The position numbers and the translations under genes are program-made. From Kitasatospora purpeofusca (GTDB taxonomy: Bacteria; Actinomycetota; Actinomycetes; Streptomycetales; Streptomycetaceae): a stretch of DNA of 64,000 nucleotides. The notes under the pieces are model-generated. The model ran no database searches, was not told where the DNA came from, and saw only the letters and a list, made by a program, of their open reading frames with translations. Location: the NCBI RefSeq assembly GCF_000718025.1, contig NZ_JODS01000039.1:7235-71234 (forward strand). Reading direction: 5' to 3'. Of this stretch, positions 40,948 through 51,726 are shown piece by piece; positions within the stretch are counted from its first letter, which is position 1, and every line of letters begins with the position of its first letter.

Positions 40948-41817
40948 TCAGCCGGTGGGCAGCCAGCTCACGTGCCCGGCCAGCAGCGCGTACCCGACGA
41001 ACGCCACCGTGTCGATCAGCGCGTGCGCCACCACCAGCGGCATCACCCGCCCCCACCGCCGGTACAGCAGGCAGAACACCACACCCATCACGATGTTCCC
41101 GACCAGCCCGCCGACCCCCTGGTACAGGTGGTACGAACCGCGCAGCAGCGAACTCGCCGCCACCGCGGCCGGCCACGTCCAGCCCAGCTGCGTCACCCGG
41201 CGCAGCAGGTAGCCGAGGACGACGACCTCCTCCAGGATCGCGTTCTGCCAGGCCGAGAGGACCAGCACCGGGATCCGCCACCAGACGTCCGGCAGCCCGG
41301 ACGGCGCGACCGTCAGGTTGTAGCCGGCCGCCTGCGAGCCCAGGTAGAGCACCAGCCCGGAGCCGCCGATCGCCGCCGCCACGGCCGCGCCCCGGCCGAG
41401 GTCGCGCAGCTTCTGCCCGAGGTCGAAGCCCAGCACCCGCAGCGACACGTCCTCGCGGACCAGCAGGTAGCCGACCAGCACGACCGGCATCAGCCCGCGG
41501 CCGATGTAGTAGAGCTGCCAGACCAGGTCGAGCCAGGGGCGGCCGGGCGCGCGCGAGCCGTTCAGGGTGGCCACCTGCTGGCCCAGCTTCAGGGTCTCGG
41601 TGAGCGAGCCGGTGAAGCTGATCAGCGCGCCGATCCCGCTCGCCCCGAGCGAGAGGCCGAGGACGGTCAGCAGTTCCACACCGAGCAGCCGACGGGTCGG
41701 CTTCGCGGTCTCCGGTGCGGTCGGAACGGTCGTCACGGGGGTGCTCCAGCGCGGACGGCGGCGGGCGGACGGTGCTCCGGCCGCCGGCGGGCGACGACGG
41801 CGGACCGGAGCGGTCAT
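40948..41817 (-). CDS. CPBP-family intramembrane glutamic endopeptidase
   Basis: A 289-residue polytopic membrane protein (ABI/CPBP, Rce1-like). Conserved active-site motifs are present: AILEEVVVLGYLLRR (EE..xxR), ASSLLRGSYHLYQG (motif 2 with His) and MPLVVAHALIDTVAF (HxxxD). About seven hydrophobic helices. The first 45 residues are Arg/Pro-rich and probably cytoplasmic. It may process prenylated or other membrane-bound peptides; target unknown. It converges with the HAD gene and lies downstream of the ligase-like gene. Confidence 0.9.
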   Translation of the reverse strand: MTAPVRRRRPPAAGAPSARRRPRWSTPVTTVPTAPETAKPTRRLLGVELLTVLGLSLGASGIGALISFTGSLTETLKLGQQVATLNGSRAPGRPWLDLVWQLYYIGRGLMPVVLVGYLLVREDVSLRVLGFDLGQKLRDLGRGAAVAAAIGGSGLVLYLGSQAAGYNLTVAPSGLPDVWWRIPVLVLSAWQNAILEEVVVLGYLLRRVTQLGWTWPAAVAASSLLRGSYHLYQGVGGLVGNIVMGVVFCLLYRRWGRVMPLVVAHALIDTVAFVGYALLAGHVSWLPTG

Positions 41818-41862
41818 CCTGCCACAGCCCGCCGCGCGGGCCCCGGGCGCGGACCGGGAGGC

Positions 41863-43368
41863 CTACCCCACCGGCCAGGTGTGCACCGGCTCGCCGCCGC
41901 GCATGTGCTCCATGTAGCGCCGGGTCATCGCCGCCAGCGCGGACGAGCGGTCCGTCCCGTACTGCTCGCGCAGCCGGTGGAAGGTCGCGCTCTGCCAGGC
42001 CGCGCCGTTGGTCCGGCGCAGACAGCGCTGCTCGATGATGCCGAGGTAGCGGTCCCGGTCGGCCGGCTCCACCCCCCACGCGTCCAGCCCCTGGTGGGCC
42101 ATCGGCAGCAGTTCGTTGAGCACCAGGTCGACGGCGGAGATCGTGGTCGTCCCGCCGCCGCGCCCGGCCCGGCCGGAGCGGGGCCACTGGAACACCGCGT
42201 CGATGCCGTACCGGGCCGCCTGCCGGAAGTTCTCGTCGGCCAGCTCGAACGGCAGCCTGGTCCAGATCGGCCGGGACTGCTCGGCCAGCACCCGCACCAC
42301 GCCGTAGTAGAAGGCGGCGTTGGCGAGCGTGTCGGCCACGGTCGGCCCGGCGGGCAGCGCCCGGTTCTCCACCCGCAGGTGCGGCACGCCGCCGCTGACG
42401 TCGTAGACGGGCCGGTTCCACCGGTAGATGGTGCCGTTGTGCAGCCGCATCTCGGCGAGCCGCGGGACCCCGCCGGAGGCCAGCACCTTCGCCGGGTCCT
42501 CGTCGTCGCAGATCGGCAGCAGCGCCGGGAAGTACCGCAGGTTCTCCTCGAACAGGTCGTAGGCCGAGTCCACCCAGCGTTCGCCGAACCAGGTGATCGG
42601 CCGCACGCCCTGGGCCTTGAGCTCCGCCGAACGGGTGTCGCAGGCCTGCTGGAACAGCACCGGCCGGGTCTCCCGCCACAGCTCCCGGCCGAACAGGAAC
42701 GGCGAGTTGGCGCCCAGCGCGAGCTGCGGCCCGCAGATCGCCTGGGCGGCGTTCCACACCGAGGAGAACCGCTCCGGGGTCACCTGGAGGTGGAGCTGGA
42801 GCGAGGTCGCGGCGGCCTCGGCGACCATCGTGATCGAGTCCAGTTCGAGGCGCTCCACGCCCTCGATGTCCAGGGTGATGTCCTCGCCGCGGGCGGCCAG
42901 GATCTGGTCGCTGAGCAGGCTGTACCGCTGGTTGTGGGACATCGCGTCGAGCCCGGTGTGGTCGAGCTCCAGGGTCGGCAGGATGCCGACCATCACGATC
43001 CGTGCACCGGCCTCCCCGGCCCTCCGGTCGGCGTAGCGCAGGCCGGTGTCGATCTCCTCGCGGAGCTCCTCGAAGACGTGTCCGCCGAGCCGGTGCGGCG
43101 CGATGTTGACCTCGATGTTGAAGCGGCCCAGCTCGGTCTGGAAGTCGGCGGAGCCGATCGAGGTGAGCACCTGCGCGTTGTTCAGCACCGGAAGGCCCTG
43201 CTCGTCGGCCAGATTGAGCTCGATCTCCAGGCCCATCACGGCCTTCGGACGGTCGAAGCGGTCCTCGCGGAGCATCCGGCCGAGCGTCTCCAGGCAGGAC
43301 TGGAGCTTGCGGCGGTACATCTGCCGGTCCGACAGTTCCGCTCGAGTCGCCACGACCTTCTCGCCCAT
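41863..43368 (-). CDS. Glutamate-cysteine ligase-like (GCS2 family) carboxylate-amine ligase
   Basis: A 501-residue ATP-dependent ligase-like enzyme. KAVMGLEIELNLADEQGLPV near residue 45 is the start of the GCS2 fold with the metal-binding Glu; NIEVNIAPHRLGG, SLQLHLQVTPERFSSVWNAA and HLRVENRALPAGPTVAD carry further conserved acidic and His/Arg residues. Actinobacteria often hold several paralogues whose product is not glutathione, since these bacteria use mycothiol; thus the true substrate is uncertain. A strong AGGAGGAGGGG site precedes the ATG. It is divergent from an unknown gene. Confidence 0.82.
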   Translation of the reverse strand: MGEKVVATRAELSDRQMYRRKLQSCLETLGRMLREDRFDRPKAVMGLEIELNLADEQGLPVLNNAQVLTSIGSADFQTELGRFNIEVNIAPHRLGGHVFEELREEIDTGLRYADRRAGEAGARIVMVGILPTLELDHTGLDAMSHNQRYSLLSDQILAARGEDITLDIEGVERLELDSITMVAEAAATSLQLHLQVTPERFSSVWNAAQAICGPQLALGANSPFLFGRELWRETRPVLFQQACDTRSAELKAQGVRPITWFGERWVDSAYDLFEENLRYFPALLPICDDEDPAKVLASGGVPRLAEMRLHNGTIYRWNRPVYDVSGGVPHLRVENRALPAGPTVADTLANAAFYYGVVRVLAEQSRPIWTRLPFELADENFRQAARYGIDAVFQWPRSGRAGRGGGTTTISAVDLVLNELLPMAHQGLDAWGVEPADRDRYLGIIEQRCLRRTNGAAWQSATFHRLREQYGTDRSSALAAMTRRYMEHMRGGEPVHTWPVG

Positions 43369-43730
43369 GGTCCCCTCCTCCTGAGCCGGCCGGCCCTCGA
43401 CCGTGCAAGCATCATGCCCACCCCGAAGATCGATACCCGAACGCGTCGAATGGCTTGCAATGCAAGGGAACTGACGTCGTTTCAGCTCAACTGCCGACTT
43501 GCCCGACGCCACCGCCTGTGATAAACAGGTCACCCTGCGCACCTGTTCGAGTAGAATTCGCACTGCGCCACGGCGCGGTCGGCCATCGCCCGAGACCCGA
43601 GGACGGCCGCCACGCCGGCACCGCGATCCTGCCCAACCGGACAAGGCCCAGGTCCCGTCACCGCCGACGCACCCGCCATGCCGGTATGCCGCACTCGCAC
43701 GCCGATCTCGCACGGAGAGGCGACCTTGCC
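43369..43730. other. 362-base divergent intergenic region
   Basis: It separates the ligase-like gene (minus) from the unknown gene at 43731 (plus). The segment 43400-43560 is less GC-rich and must carry both promoters. ACAGGTCACCCTGCGCACCTGT (43525-43546) forms an imperfect inverted repeat with AGGT/ACCT arms. Otherwise nothing recognisable. Confidence 0.4.
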
Positions 43731-44351
43731 ATGACTCTGCAGACCCCCCAGCCCCCGCCCAGTGCCCTGCGCGCGGTGCTCGCCGCGCTCGACTCGGAGA
43801 CAGCGCTGCGCCAGCCCGCCGCCGCCGCGCTGCGCCGTCCGACCGGGCCGCTCCTCCCCGCGCACCCGCTCGCCGTCCACGTCCTGGACGGGCCGCGGGC
43901 CGAACTCGCCGCCGCCCGCCGGACCGGATGGCGCTTCCTGATCAAGGACGGCACCGAGGTCGCGGCCGCGGCCGAGGTGGTTCAGGGGGCCGAGGGCCAT
44001 ACCTTCTCGCACTTCACCGCCGGCCCCTACCTGGACTCGACCGTCAGAGCACTGCGCCAGGCGTGGCAGCTCGCCCAGTCCTCCCGGACCCGCTGCCAGC
44101 CGAGGTTGCTGACGTTCCCGGGCCAGTACGCGACGGCGCTGTGGCTGCACAGTCCGGACGGCGGTCCCGGCACCGATCTGCTGATCCCCCTGGCCCCGGC
44201 GCCGATGGGGGTCACCGCGCACCGTGCCCACCCGGCCGCCGAACTGCTGCCGGTGCTGGCCCGGGGGCCGCTCGCCCGTTCGCCGATCGCCCGCCCGGTA
44301 CTCCTCGGCACGCCCGTCGATCCGGCGCGGCTCGCCTCCGGGGCGCTCTGA
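43731..44351 (+). CDS. Conserved-looking protein of unknown function
   Basis: A 206-residue soluble protein that I do not recognise. It starts at an ATG with GGAGAGG 11 bases upstream. Visible features: Ala-rich N-terminus (ALRAVLAALDSETALRQPAA), then a likely alpha/beta core with GWRFLIKDGTEVAAAAEVVQ, a SHFTAGPYLDSTVRALRQAW helix, and RLLTFPGQYATALWLHSPDG. No signal peptide or membrane helix. The strand-helix pattern and good ribosome-binding site make it a real gene; its neighbours give no clue. Confidence 0.65.
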   Translation: MTLQTPQPPPSALRAVLAALDSETALRQPAAAALRRPTGPLLPAHPLAVHVLDGPRAELAAARRTGWRFLIKDGTEVAAAAEVVQGAEGHTFSHFTAGPYLDSTVRALRQAWQLAQSSRTRCQPRLLTFPGQYATALWLHSPDGGPGTDLLIPLAPAPMGVTAHRAHPAAELLPVLARGPLARSPIARPVLLGTPVDPARLASGAL

Positions 44352-44748
44352 CCCGTCGCCGACCTCCGGTCCGGACCCGACCTCCGGACCCGACGTCGGA
44401 ACCCACCCGATCGGTTCACTCGTCCGGACCCACCCGTCCGGGCCATCCGGCATGGCCCGGACGGGCCGTCGGACCTCTGACCCGTTCGGCATCGATTCCG
44501 GCCGCTCACCACCTGAACGGGTGATCTCTGGCCGGGGGTTGTGGCGCGTGTCACCAAATCGCTGCGCGCGGGTCCCGGGATGCCGACACTGGGAACCAGC
44601 GTGGAAGGACCTCCTGTCCTACCCACTTGAGCGCCGGTCCACACCTGGCCCGGCGCCGGACAGGATCCGACCGCCGCGGCGGCGCCCGCCGGCCATCCGA
44701 CGGCACCGCACCACGGGGAGGATCGCGGAGCGAAGCGAGGGTACGCGT
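44352..44748. other. 397-base intergenic region
   Basis: The left 120 bases hold imperfect repeats of CGGACCCGACCTCC type; the right part (44530-44748) should contain the promoter and leader of the DUF5999 gene. No hairpin of terminator strength and no convincing ORF were seen. Confidence 0.4.
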
Positions 44749-44940
44749 ATGTGCCAGCACCGTCCTGAGTGTCCGTCGGCCGAGTCCGAGGACCGCGAGG
44801 CCGCCTTCACGGTGGCCTGTCACCCGGAACAGGGGTGGAGCCTGCTCTGCAACGGCGTCCTGCTCTTCGAGGACACCGGCGAGCTGCTGCCCGACGGCCG
44901 GGTGATCGCCCCGCGCCGTCCGGCCGCCAGCGTGGTCTGA
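44749..44940 (+). CDS. DUF5999 family small protein
   Basis: A 63-residue acidic protein starting MCQHRPECPSAESEDREAA and ending HPEQGWSLLCNGVLLFEDTG plus ELLPDGRVIAPRRP. I recognise this pattern as DUF5999, a family of small Streptomyces proteins. Two N-terminal cysteines, one His and two further Cys could bind a metal ion. Function unknown. GAGGG lies upstream of the ATG. Confidence 0.85.
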   Translation: MCQHRPECPSAESEDREAAFTVACHPEQGWSLLCNGVLLFEDTGELLPDGRVIAPRRPAASVV

Positions 44941-44993
44941 GCCGCCGGGCCGACCCGGGGGCGACGCACCGACCGCGCCCCGGGCAGCACCGG

Positions 44994-45029
44994 CCGCAGC
45001 CGCAGCCGCAGCCGCAGCCGCAGCCGCAC
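44994..45029. repeat. Hexanucleotide tandem repeat
   Basis: Five copies of CCGCAG plus one CCGCAC, between the convergent DUF5999 and gcvP genes. Non-coding on present evidence and prone to slippage. Confidence 0.9.
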
Positions 45030-45080
45030 GGACAGCCGAGCACCACCGGGCACACCAGGGCACCACGGAGCACCACAGGG

Positions 45081-45113
45081 CAGGGCCCCGGCGGAAGCAC
45101 CGCCGGGGCCCTG
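45081..45113. terminator. Terminator downstream of gcvP
   Basis: A perfect 14-bp stem (45081-45094 with 45100-45113) and 5-base loop, 46 bases beyond the gcvP stop, between convergent genes. Confidence 0.85.
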
Positions 45114-45159
45114 CCACATGCCGTTCCGTGCGCCGTCCGGTCCGGACGGCGCAGCGGGA

Positions 45160-48060
<2,901 letters not shown>

Positions 48061-48159
48061 GGTGGTCGAGGCCTCCTGGTCACGGACCGGCGGGGGTGCG
48101 CACGCCGGGCTGCCTCGCCGCTGCGGACAACAGCGGAGGACCCGGTCGGACGAACCCGA

Positions 48160-48400
48160 CAGGCCTCCCCCTCTGTCATCGGGACCTGAGAGCTTCGCCC
48201 GCGCGGAGGCGCCGTGGGACGCCCCGCCGGCTTGCACCGTCGGTGAGGGTGGGGTCCGCCGGCTCCCTCGCCCGCGTTCCTGCCCTGCTTTCCAGAGTGA
48301 CCTATCCCGCACGGTACGGATGCCTGAGAGATTCCGGGGAGGAGTTGCTCCTTCGGCGCCCCGACCAGCGGTTTCCACTGCCGGGGACTCTCCCGCGCGG
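48160..48400 (-). promoter_or_regulatory. Tandem glycine riboswitch
   Basis: On the minus strand the first aptamer (about 48396-48290) shows GCGGGAGAGTCC, CGCCGAAGGAGCAACT and CGGAATCTCTCAGGCA in order, the classic glycine aptamer blocks. A second copy (about 48285-48165) ends with GGCGAAGCTCTCAGGTCCCG and ACAGAGGGGGAG. The pair stands 100 bases upstream of gcvP. Glycine binding to such tandem elements normally switches gcv genes on. Confidence 0.92.
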
Positions 48401-48640
48401 GCTCGGCGGTCGCGCCCAGGGTACCAGCGGGAGGGCCGACGATCACGGGTGCGTCCGGTCACTTCGCCGCCGGGGCCCGCTCGCCCGGCCTGCCCCGGAC
48501 GGCTCAGCGCCGCGCCCGTCCGGCCCCGCCCCGGTCGCGCGGGTCCGGTTCATGGCTTTTGGTGTGAAGTGGCGGACCGGGCGGGCGGGCCGGCCGTCGT
48601 CCTGCGGGAGTTCCGCAGGATCACCGCACTGGAGGAAAGA

Positions 48641-49933
48641 GTGCAGACCGACATCGACCCCCGGGACCTCATCGGCCACAAGGCGGTCGACCGCAACGGG
48701 GACAAGATCGGCACCATCGACGAGGTGTATCTCGACGACGCCACCGGCCGACCCGAGTGGGCGGCCGTGCGGACCGGCATCTTCGGCCGGGACGCCTTCG
48801 TCCCCCTGACCACGAGCGAGTTCTCCGGCGACGAGCTGAGGGTGCCGTACGACAAGTCCCTGGTGAAGGAATCACCGGACTTCGGCGTCGGCCAGCACCT
48901 GTCGCCCGCCCAGGAGCTCCAGCTCTACCGCTACTACGGGCTGGACACCCCGGTGGACGGCCGGCCGTCGGCGGGTGACGGCTCGGGCTCGGAACCGGCC
49001 GACCTCGACTTCGGCACCACCGCCGACCGGGGCACGGCAGCCGGCACGGCCGCGGTGGGCGCGGCCGCCGCCAACGCCACGGGCACCACCAACGCCAACG
49101 CCAACGCCACCGGTACCGCCACCGGCACCACCAATGGCATCGGCACGACCAATGGCATCGGCACGACCAACGGCACGGGCACCGCGCATCCGGCCAAGCC
49201 GCTCGGCCTCCACCAGTCCCCCACTCCCGTCCCGAGCCCGGCCGCCGACCTCGGCAAGCCGTCCGACCCCGCCCCGGAGGCCCCCGTGCGGACCCTCGCC
49301 ACGCCCCTGCCCACCACCACGACACCCTCCGCGCCGCAGCAGGCCGCCGAACCGCGTCCGCACACCCCGGCGGCCCCGTCGGTCGCCCCGGCCGGCGCGG
49401 CCGCGACGCCCGCCGCGGGCAGCGCGCAGCCCGAGGGCGGCCCCGCCGCCTCCTCCCCCAGCGGCCCGGTGGAGATCACCTGCCGCGAGGAGCGCCTGGA
49501 CATCACCACCGAGTGGCATGTGCTGGGCACCGCCAAGCTGCGCAAGTACGTCACCAGCGAGCCGGTGGAGCGGCGGGTCGCGGTGGTCCGCGAGCGGGTC
49601 CGGGTCGAGCGGATGCCGGTCGGGGACGCGGAGCGGGCCGCTCTCAGCGAGAAGGAGATCGCCGAGGCGGTGGAGGAGGTGACCCTTCGCGAGGAGCGTC
49701 CGGTGGTCCGCAAGTACCTGGCGCCGATCGAGCGGGTCCGGCTGGTGGTCGAGCGGTACACCGCCGAGGAGGTGGTCCGGGACGAGCTGCGCCGCGAGCA
49801 CGTCGAGGTCCACGACAACACCGCGGCCGCGTCGACTCCGGCGCCGTCCGCCGCGCACGCGCCGGCCCGTCAGGCCGCCCACCCGGCGGTCGAGGACCAG
49901 GCCCGCCCGGCTCCGCTGCGGCCGCTCGCCTGA
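48641..49933 (+). CDS. PRC-barrel and DUF2382 domain protein
   Basis: A 430-residue soluble protein. Residues about 5-75 form a PRC barrel (DLIGHKAVDRNGDKIGTIDEVYLDD). After a low-complexity linker with repeats such as NANANATGTATG and TTNGIGTTNGIG (about 120-270), the DUF2382 domain follows: EERLDITTEWHVLGTAKLRK, VERRVAVVRERVRVERMPVG, VTLREERPVVRKYLAPIERV. This combination is common in actinobacteria and cyanobacteria and is often stress-linked; no enzyme activity is known. The GTG is preceded by GGAGGAAAGA. An intrinsic terminator follows. Confidence 0.9.
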   Translation: MQTDIDPRDLIGHKAVDRNGDKIGTIDEVYLDDATGRPEWAAVRTGIFGRDAFVPLTTSEFSGDELRVPYDKSLVKESPDFGVGQHLSPAQELQLYRYYGLDTPVDGRPSAGDGSGSEPADLDFGTTADRGTAAGTAAVGAAAANATGTTNANANATGTATGTTNGIGTTNGIGTTNGTGTAHPAKPLGLHQSPTPVPSPAADLGKPSDPAPEAPVRTLATPLPTTTTPSAPQQAAEPRPHTPAAPSVAPAGAAATPAAGSAQPEGGPAASSPSGPVEITCREERLDITTEWHVLGTAKLRKYVTSEPVERRVAVVRERVRVERMPVGDAERAALSEKEIAEAVEEVTLREERPVVRKYLAPIERVRLVVERYTAEEVVRDELRREHVEVHDNTAAASTPAPSAAHAPARQAAHPAVEDQARPAPLRPLA

Positions 49934-49949
49934 CCCACCGGAACGCCAG

Positions 49950-49986
49950 GACCCCGGCCGATCATGGCCGGGGTCTTTCCTTTTTG
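49950..49986 (+). terminator. Intrinsic terminator
   Basis: A 10-bp perfect stem (49950-49959 with 49966-49975), 6-base loop, then TTTCCTTTTTG. It is one of the few classical hairpin-plus-T-tract terminators in this window. Confidence 0.9.
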
Positions 49987-50008
49987 CCAAGGCTTAACCA
50001 ATGAATAT

Positions 50009-50047
50009 TTGACACACTGAAGTATCTCCCTGCATGGTTACTTCAGT
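50009..50047 (+). promoter_or_regulatory. Promoter with inverted-repeat operator of the DHA2 exporter
   Basis: TTGACA at 50009-50014 is a consensus -35 element. Just after it, ACTGAAGTA (50016-50024) and TACTTCAGT (50039-50047) form a perfect 9-bp inverted repeat with a 14-base spacer, overlying the expected -10 region. A repressor, perhaps of MarR or TetR type, would bind here. The AGTATCTC stretch at 50022-50029 also occurs in the MarR operator at 29087-29101. Confidence 0.65.
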
Positions 50048-50076
50048 TCATTCACTATGTACGAGAGGAAGCAACC

Positions 50077-51567
50077 GTGAGTGAGGCACCACAGCCCACC
50101 ACCACGACCGAGAAGCAGAGCAGCGCCCGGGTCCTGCCGGCCCTCATCCTGGCGATGCTGTCGTTCAGCGTGGTGCAGACCGCGGTCGTTCCGATCCTGC
50201 CCTCGCTCGCCAAGGAACTGAGCGTCTCCGGCTCCAGCATCACCTGGCTGATGACGGCCAATCTGCTGTCCGCCGCCGTGCTCACCCCGTTGCTCGGCCG
50301 CTTCGGCGACCTGCGCGGCCGCAAGCCGATGCTGCTGATCTCGCTCACCGGCCTGGTCGCGGGCTCCGCGCTCGCCGTCTCGACCCACTCCTTCACCTGG
50401 CTGGTCGTCGCCCGCGTGCTCCAGGGCGCCGGCGGTGGCGTGCTCCCGCTGGCCATCAGCATCGTCCGCGACGAGCTGCCCAAGCAGAAGGTGACCGGCG
50501 GCGTCGCCGCCATCAGCGCCTCGATGGGCGTCGGCAGCGGCCTCGGCCTGGTCGCCACCGGCCTGCTGCTGGAGCACTGGAGCTACAAGTCGATCTTCTG
50601 GATGGGCCTGGCCTTCGGCCTGCTCGCGATCGCCCTGGTCGCCTTCCGGGTGCCCAGCGACCCGGTCACCGACAAGGAGGGCGGCGCCGACCCGCTCGGC
50701 GCCATCACCCTGGCCGGCTGGCTCTCCGCCCTGCTGGTCGCGGTCAGCCAGGGCAACCACTGGGGCTGGACCTCCACCAAGACCCTCGGCCTGTTCGCCG
50801 TCGCCGCCGTGGTCGCCCTGCTCTGGGGCGTCATCGAGGTCAAGGTCAAGCACCCGCTGGTCGACATGAAGATGATGTCCCGCCCGGCCGTCGCCTTCAC
50901 CAACCTCGCCGGCCTGCTCATCGGCTTCGGCATGTACGGCTCGTTCATGGTGATCAGCAACTTCGCCCAGACCCCGGAGAAGTTCGCCCACTACGGCTTC
51001 ACCGCCACCGTGCTGCACGCCGGTGTCATGCTGCTGCCCTCCGCCCTCGGCTCGATGGTCGCCGCCCCGCTCGGCGCCATGCTGATCGCCCGCCGCGGCC
51101 CGCGCCTGCCGCTGGTCCTCGGTGGCGTCCTCGGCGCCGTCGCGATGGCCTACCTGGCCCTGCGGCACAGCCACGAGGGCGACATCTACCTCTCTTCGGC
51201 CATCTTCGGCCTCGGCATCGGCCTCGCCTTCTCGGCGATGCCCGCCTACATCAACGGCGCCGTCCCGGTCGAGCAGAGCGGCATCGCCAACGGCATGAAC
51301 GCCGTGCTGCGCACCGTCGGCGGCGCGATCGGCACCGCCGTCATGGCCGCCATCCTCACCGGCGACACCATGAAGCTGCCGATCCCGATCGCGCTGCCCA
51401 CCCTGGACGCGTACAAGCACGCGTTCTGGACCGCCGCCGTGGTCTGCATCGTGGCCGGCGCCGTCCCGTTCCTGATCCGCACCGTCCGGCCGACCACCGC
51501 GGTGGCCTCCGGCAACACGACGGCGGACCTCTCCTCCGGCCGCGAGCCGGTCAAGACCGACGCCTGA
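50077..51567 (+). CDS. DHA2-family MFS exporter
   Basis: A 496-residue 14-helix drug:H+ antiporter-type protein. Motifs: VVQTAVVPILPSLAKELSVS with SITWLMTANLLSAAVLTPLL, GRFGDLRGRKPMLL between helices 2 and 3, and RVLQGAGGGVLPLAISIVRDELP (motif C region). Helix 13-14 region ends KHAFWTAAVVCIVAGAVPFL. The GTG start has GAGAGGAAG upstream. The clear promoter with an inverted repeat suggests inducible expression, but no regulator gene is adjacent. Substrate unknown. Confidence 0.9.
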   Translation: MSEAPQPTTTTEKQSSARVLPALILAMLSFSVVQTAVVPILPSLAKELSVSGSSITWLMTANLLSAAVLTPLLGRFGDLRGRKPMLLISLTGLVAGSALAVSTHSFTWLVVARVLQGAGGGVLPLAISIVRDELPKQKVTGGVAAISASMGVGSGLGLVATGLLLEHWSYKSIFWMGLAFGLLAIALVAFRVPSDPVTDKEGGADPLGAITLAGWLSALLVAVSQGNHWGWTSTKTLGLFAVAAVVALLWGVIEVKVKHPLVDMKMMSRPAVAFTNLAGLLIGFGMYGSFMVISNFAQTPEKFAHYGFTATVLHAGVMLLPSALGSMVAAPLGAMLIARRGPRLPLVLGGVLGAVAMAYLALRHSHEGDIYLSSAIFGLGIGLAFSAMPAYINGAVPVEQSGIANGMNAVLRTVGGAIGTAVMAAILTGDTMKLPIPIALPTLDAYKHAFWTAAVVCIVAGAVPFLIRTVRPTTAVASGNTTADLSSGREPVKTDA

Positions 51568-51578
51568 CGAGGCGTCCC

Positions 51579-51607
51579 GCCCCGCGCCCAGGGACAGGGC
51601 GCGGGGC
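51579..51607 (+). terminator. Terminator after the DHA2 exporter
   Basis: A perfect 11-bp stem (51579-51589 with 51597-51607), 7-base loop, 12 bases after the exporter stop. Confidence 0.75.
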
Positions 51608-51657
51608 CCGGACCAGGACGGTCGCCGAGGGCATCGCGACCGTCCACGGCCCGGACC

Positions 51658-51701
51658 CGAAGCGGCCCCACCCGGCTCCCCCGCCGGGTGGGGCCGCTTC
51701 G
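51658..51701. terminator. Strong bidirectional hairpin before dinB 3' end
   Basis: A perfect 19-bp stem (51658-51676 with 51683-51701) with a 6-base C-rich loop, 26 bases beyond the minus-strand stop of the polymerase IV gene. It can serve both convergent genes. Confidence 0.85.
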
Positions 51702-51726
51702 TTCCCGCACCCGGCGAGCGAGCCGC

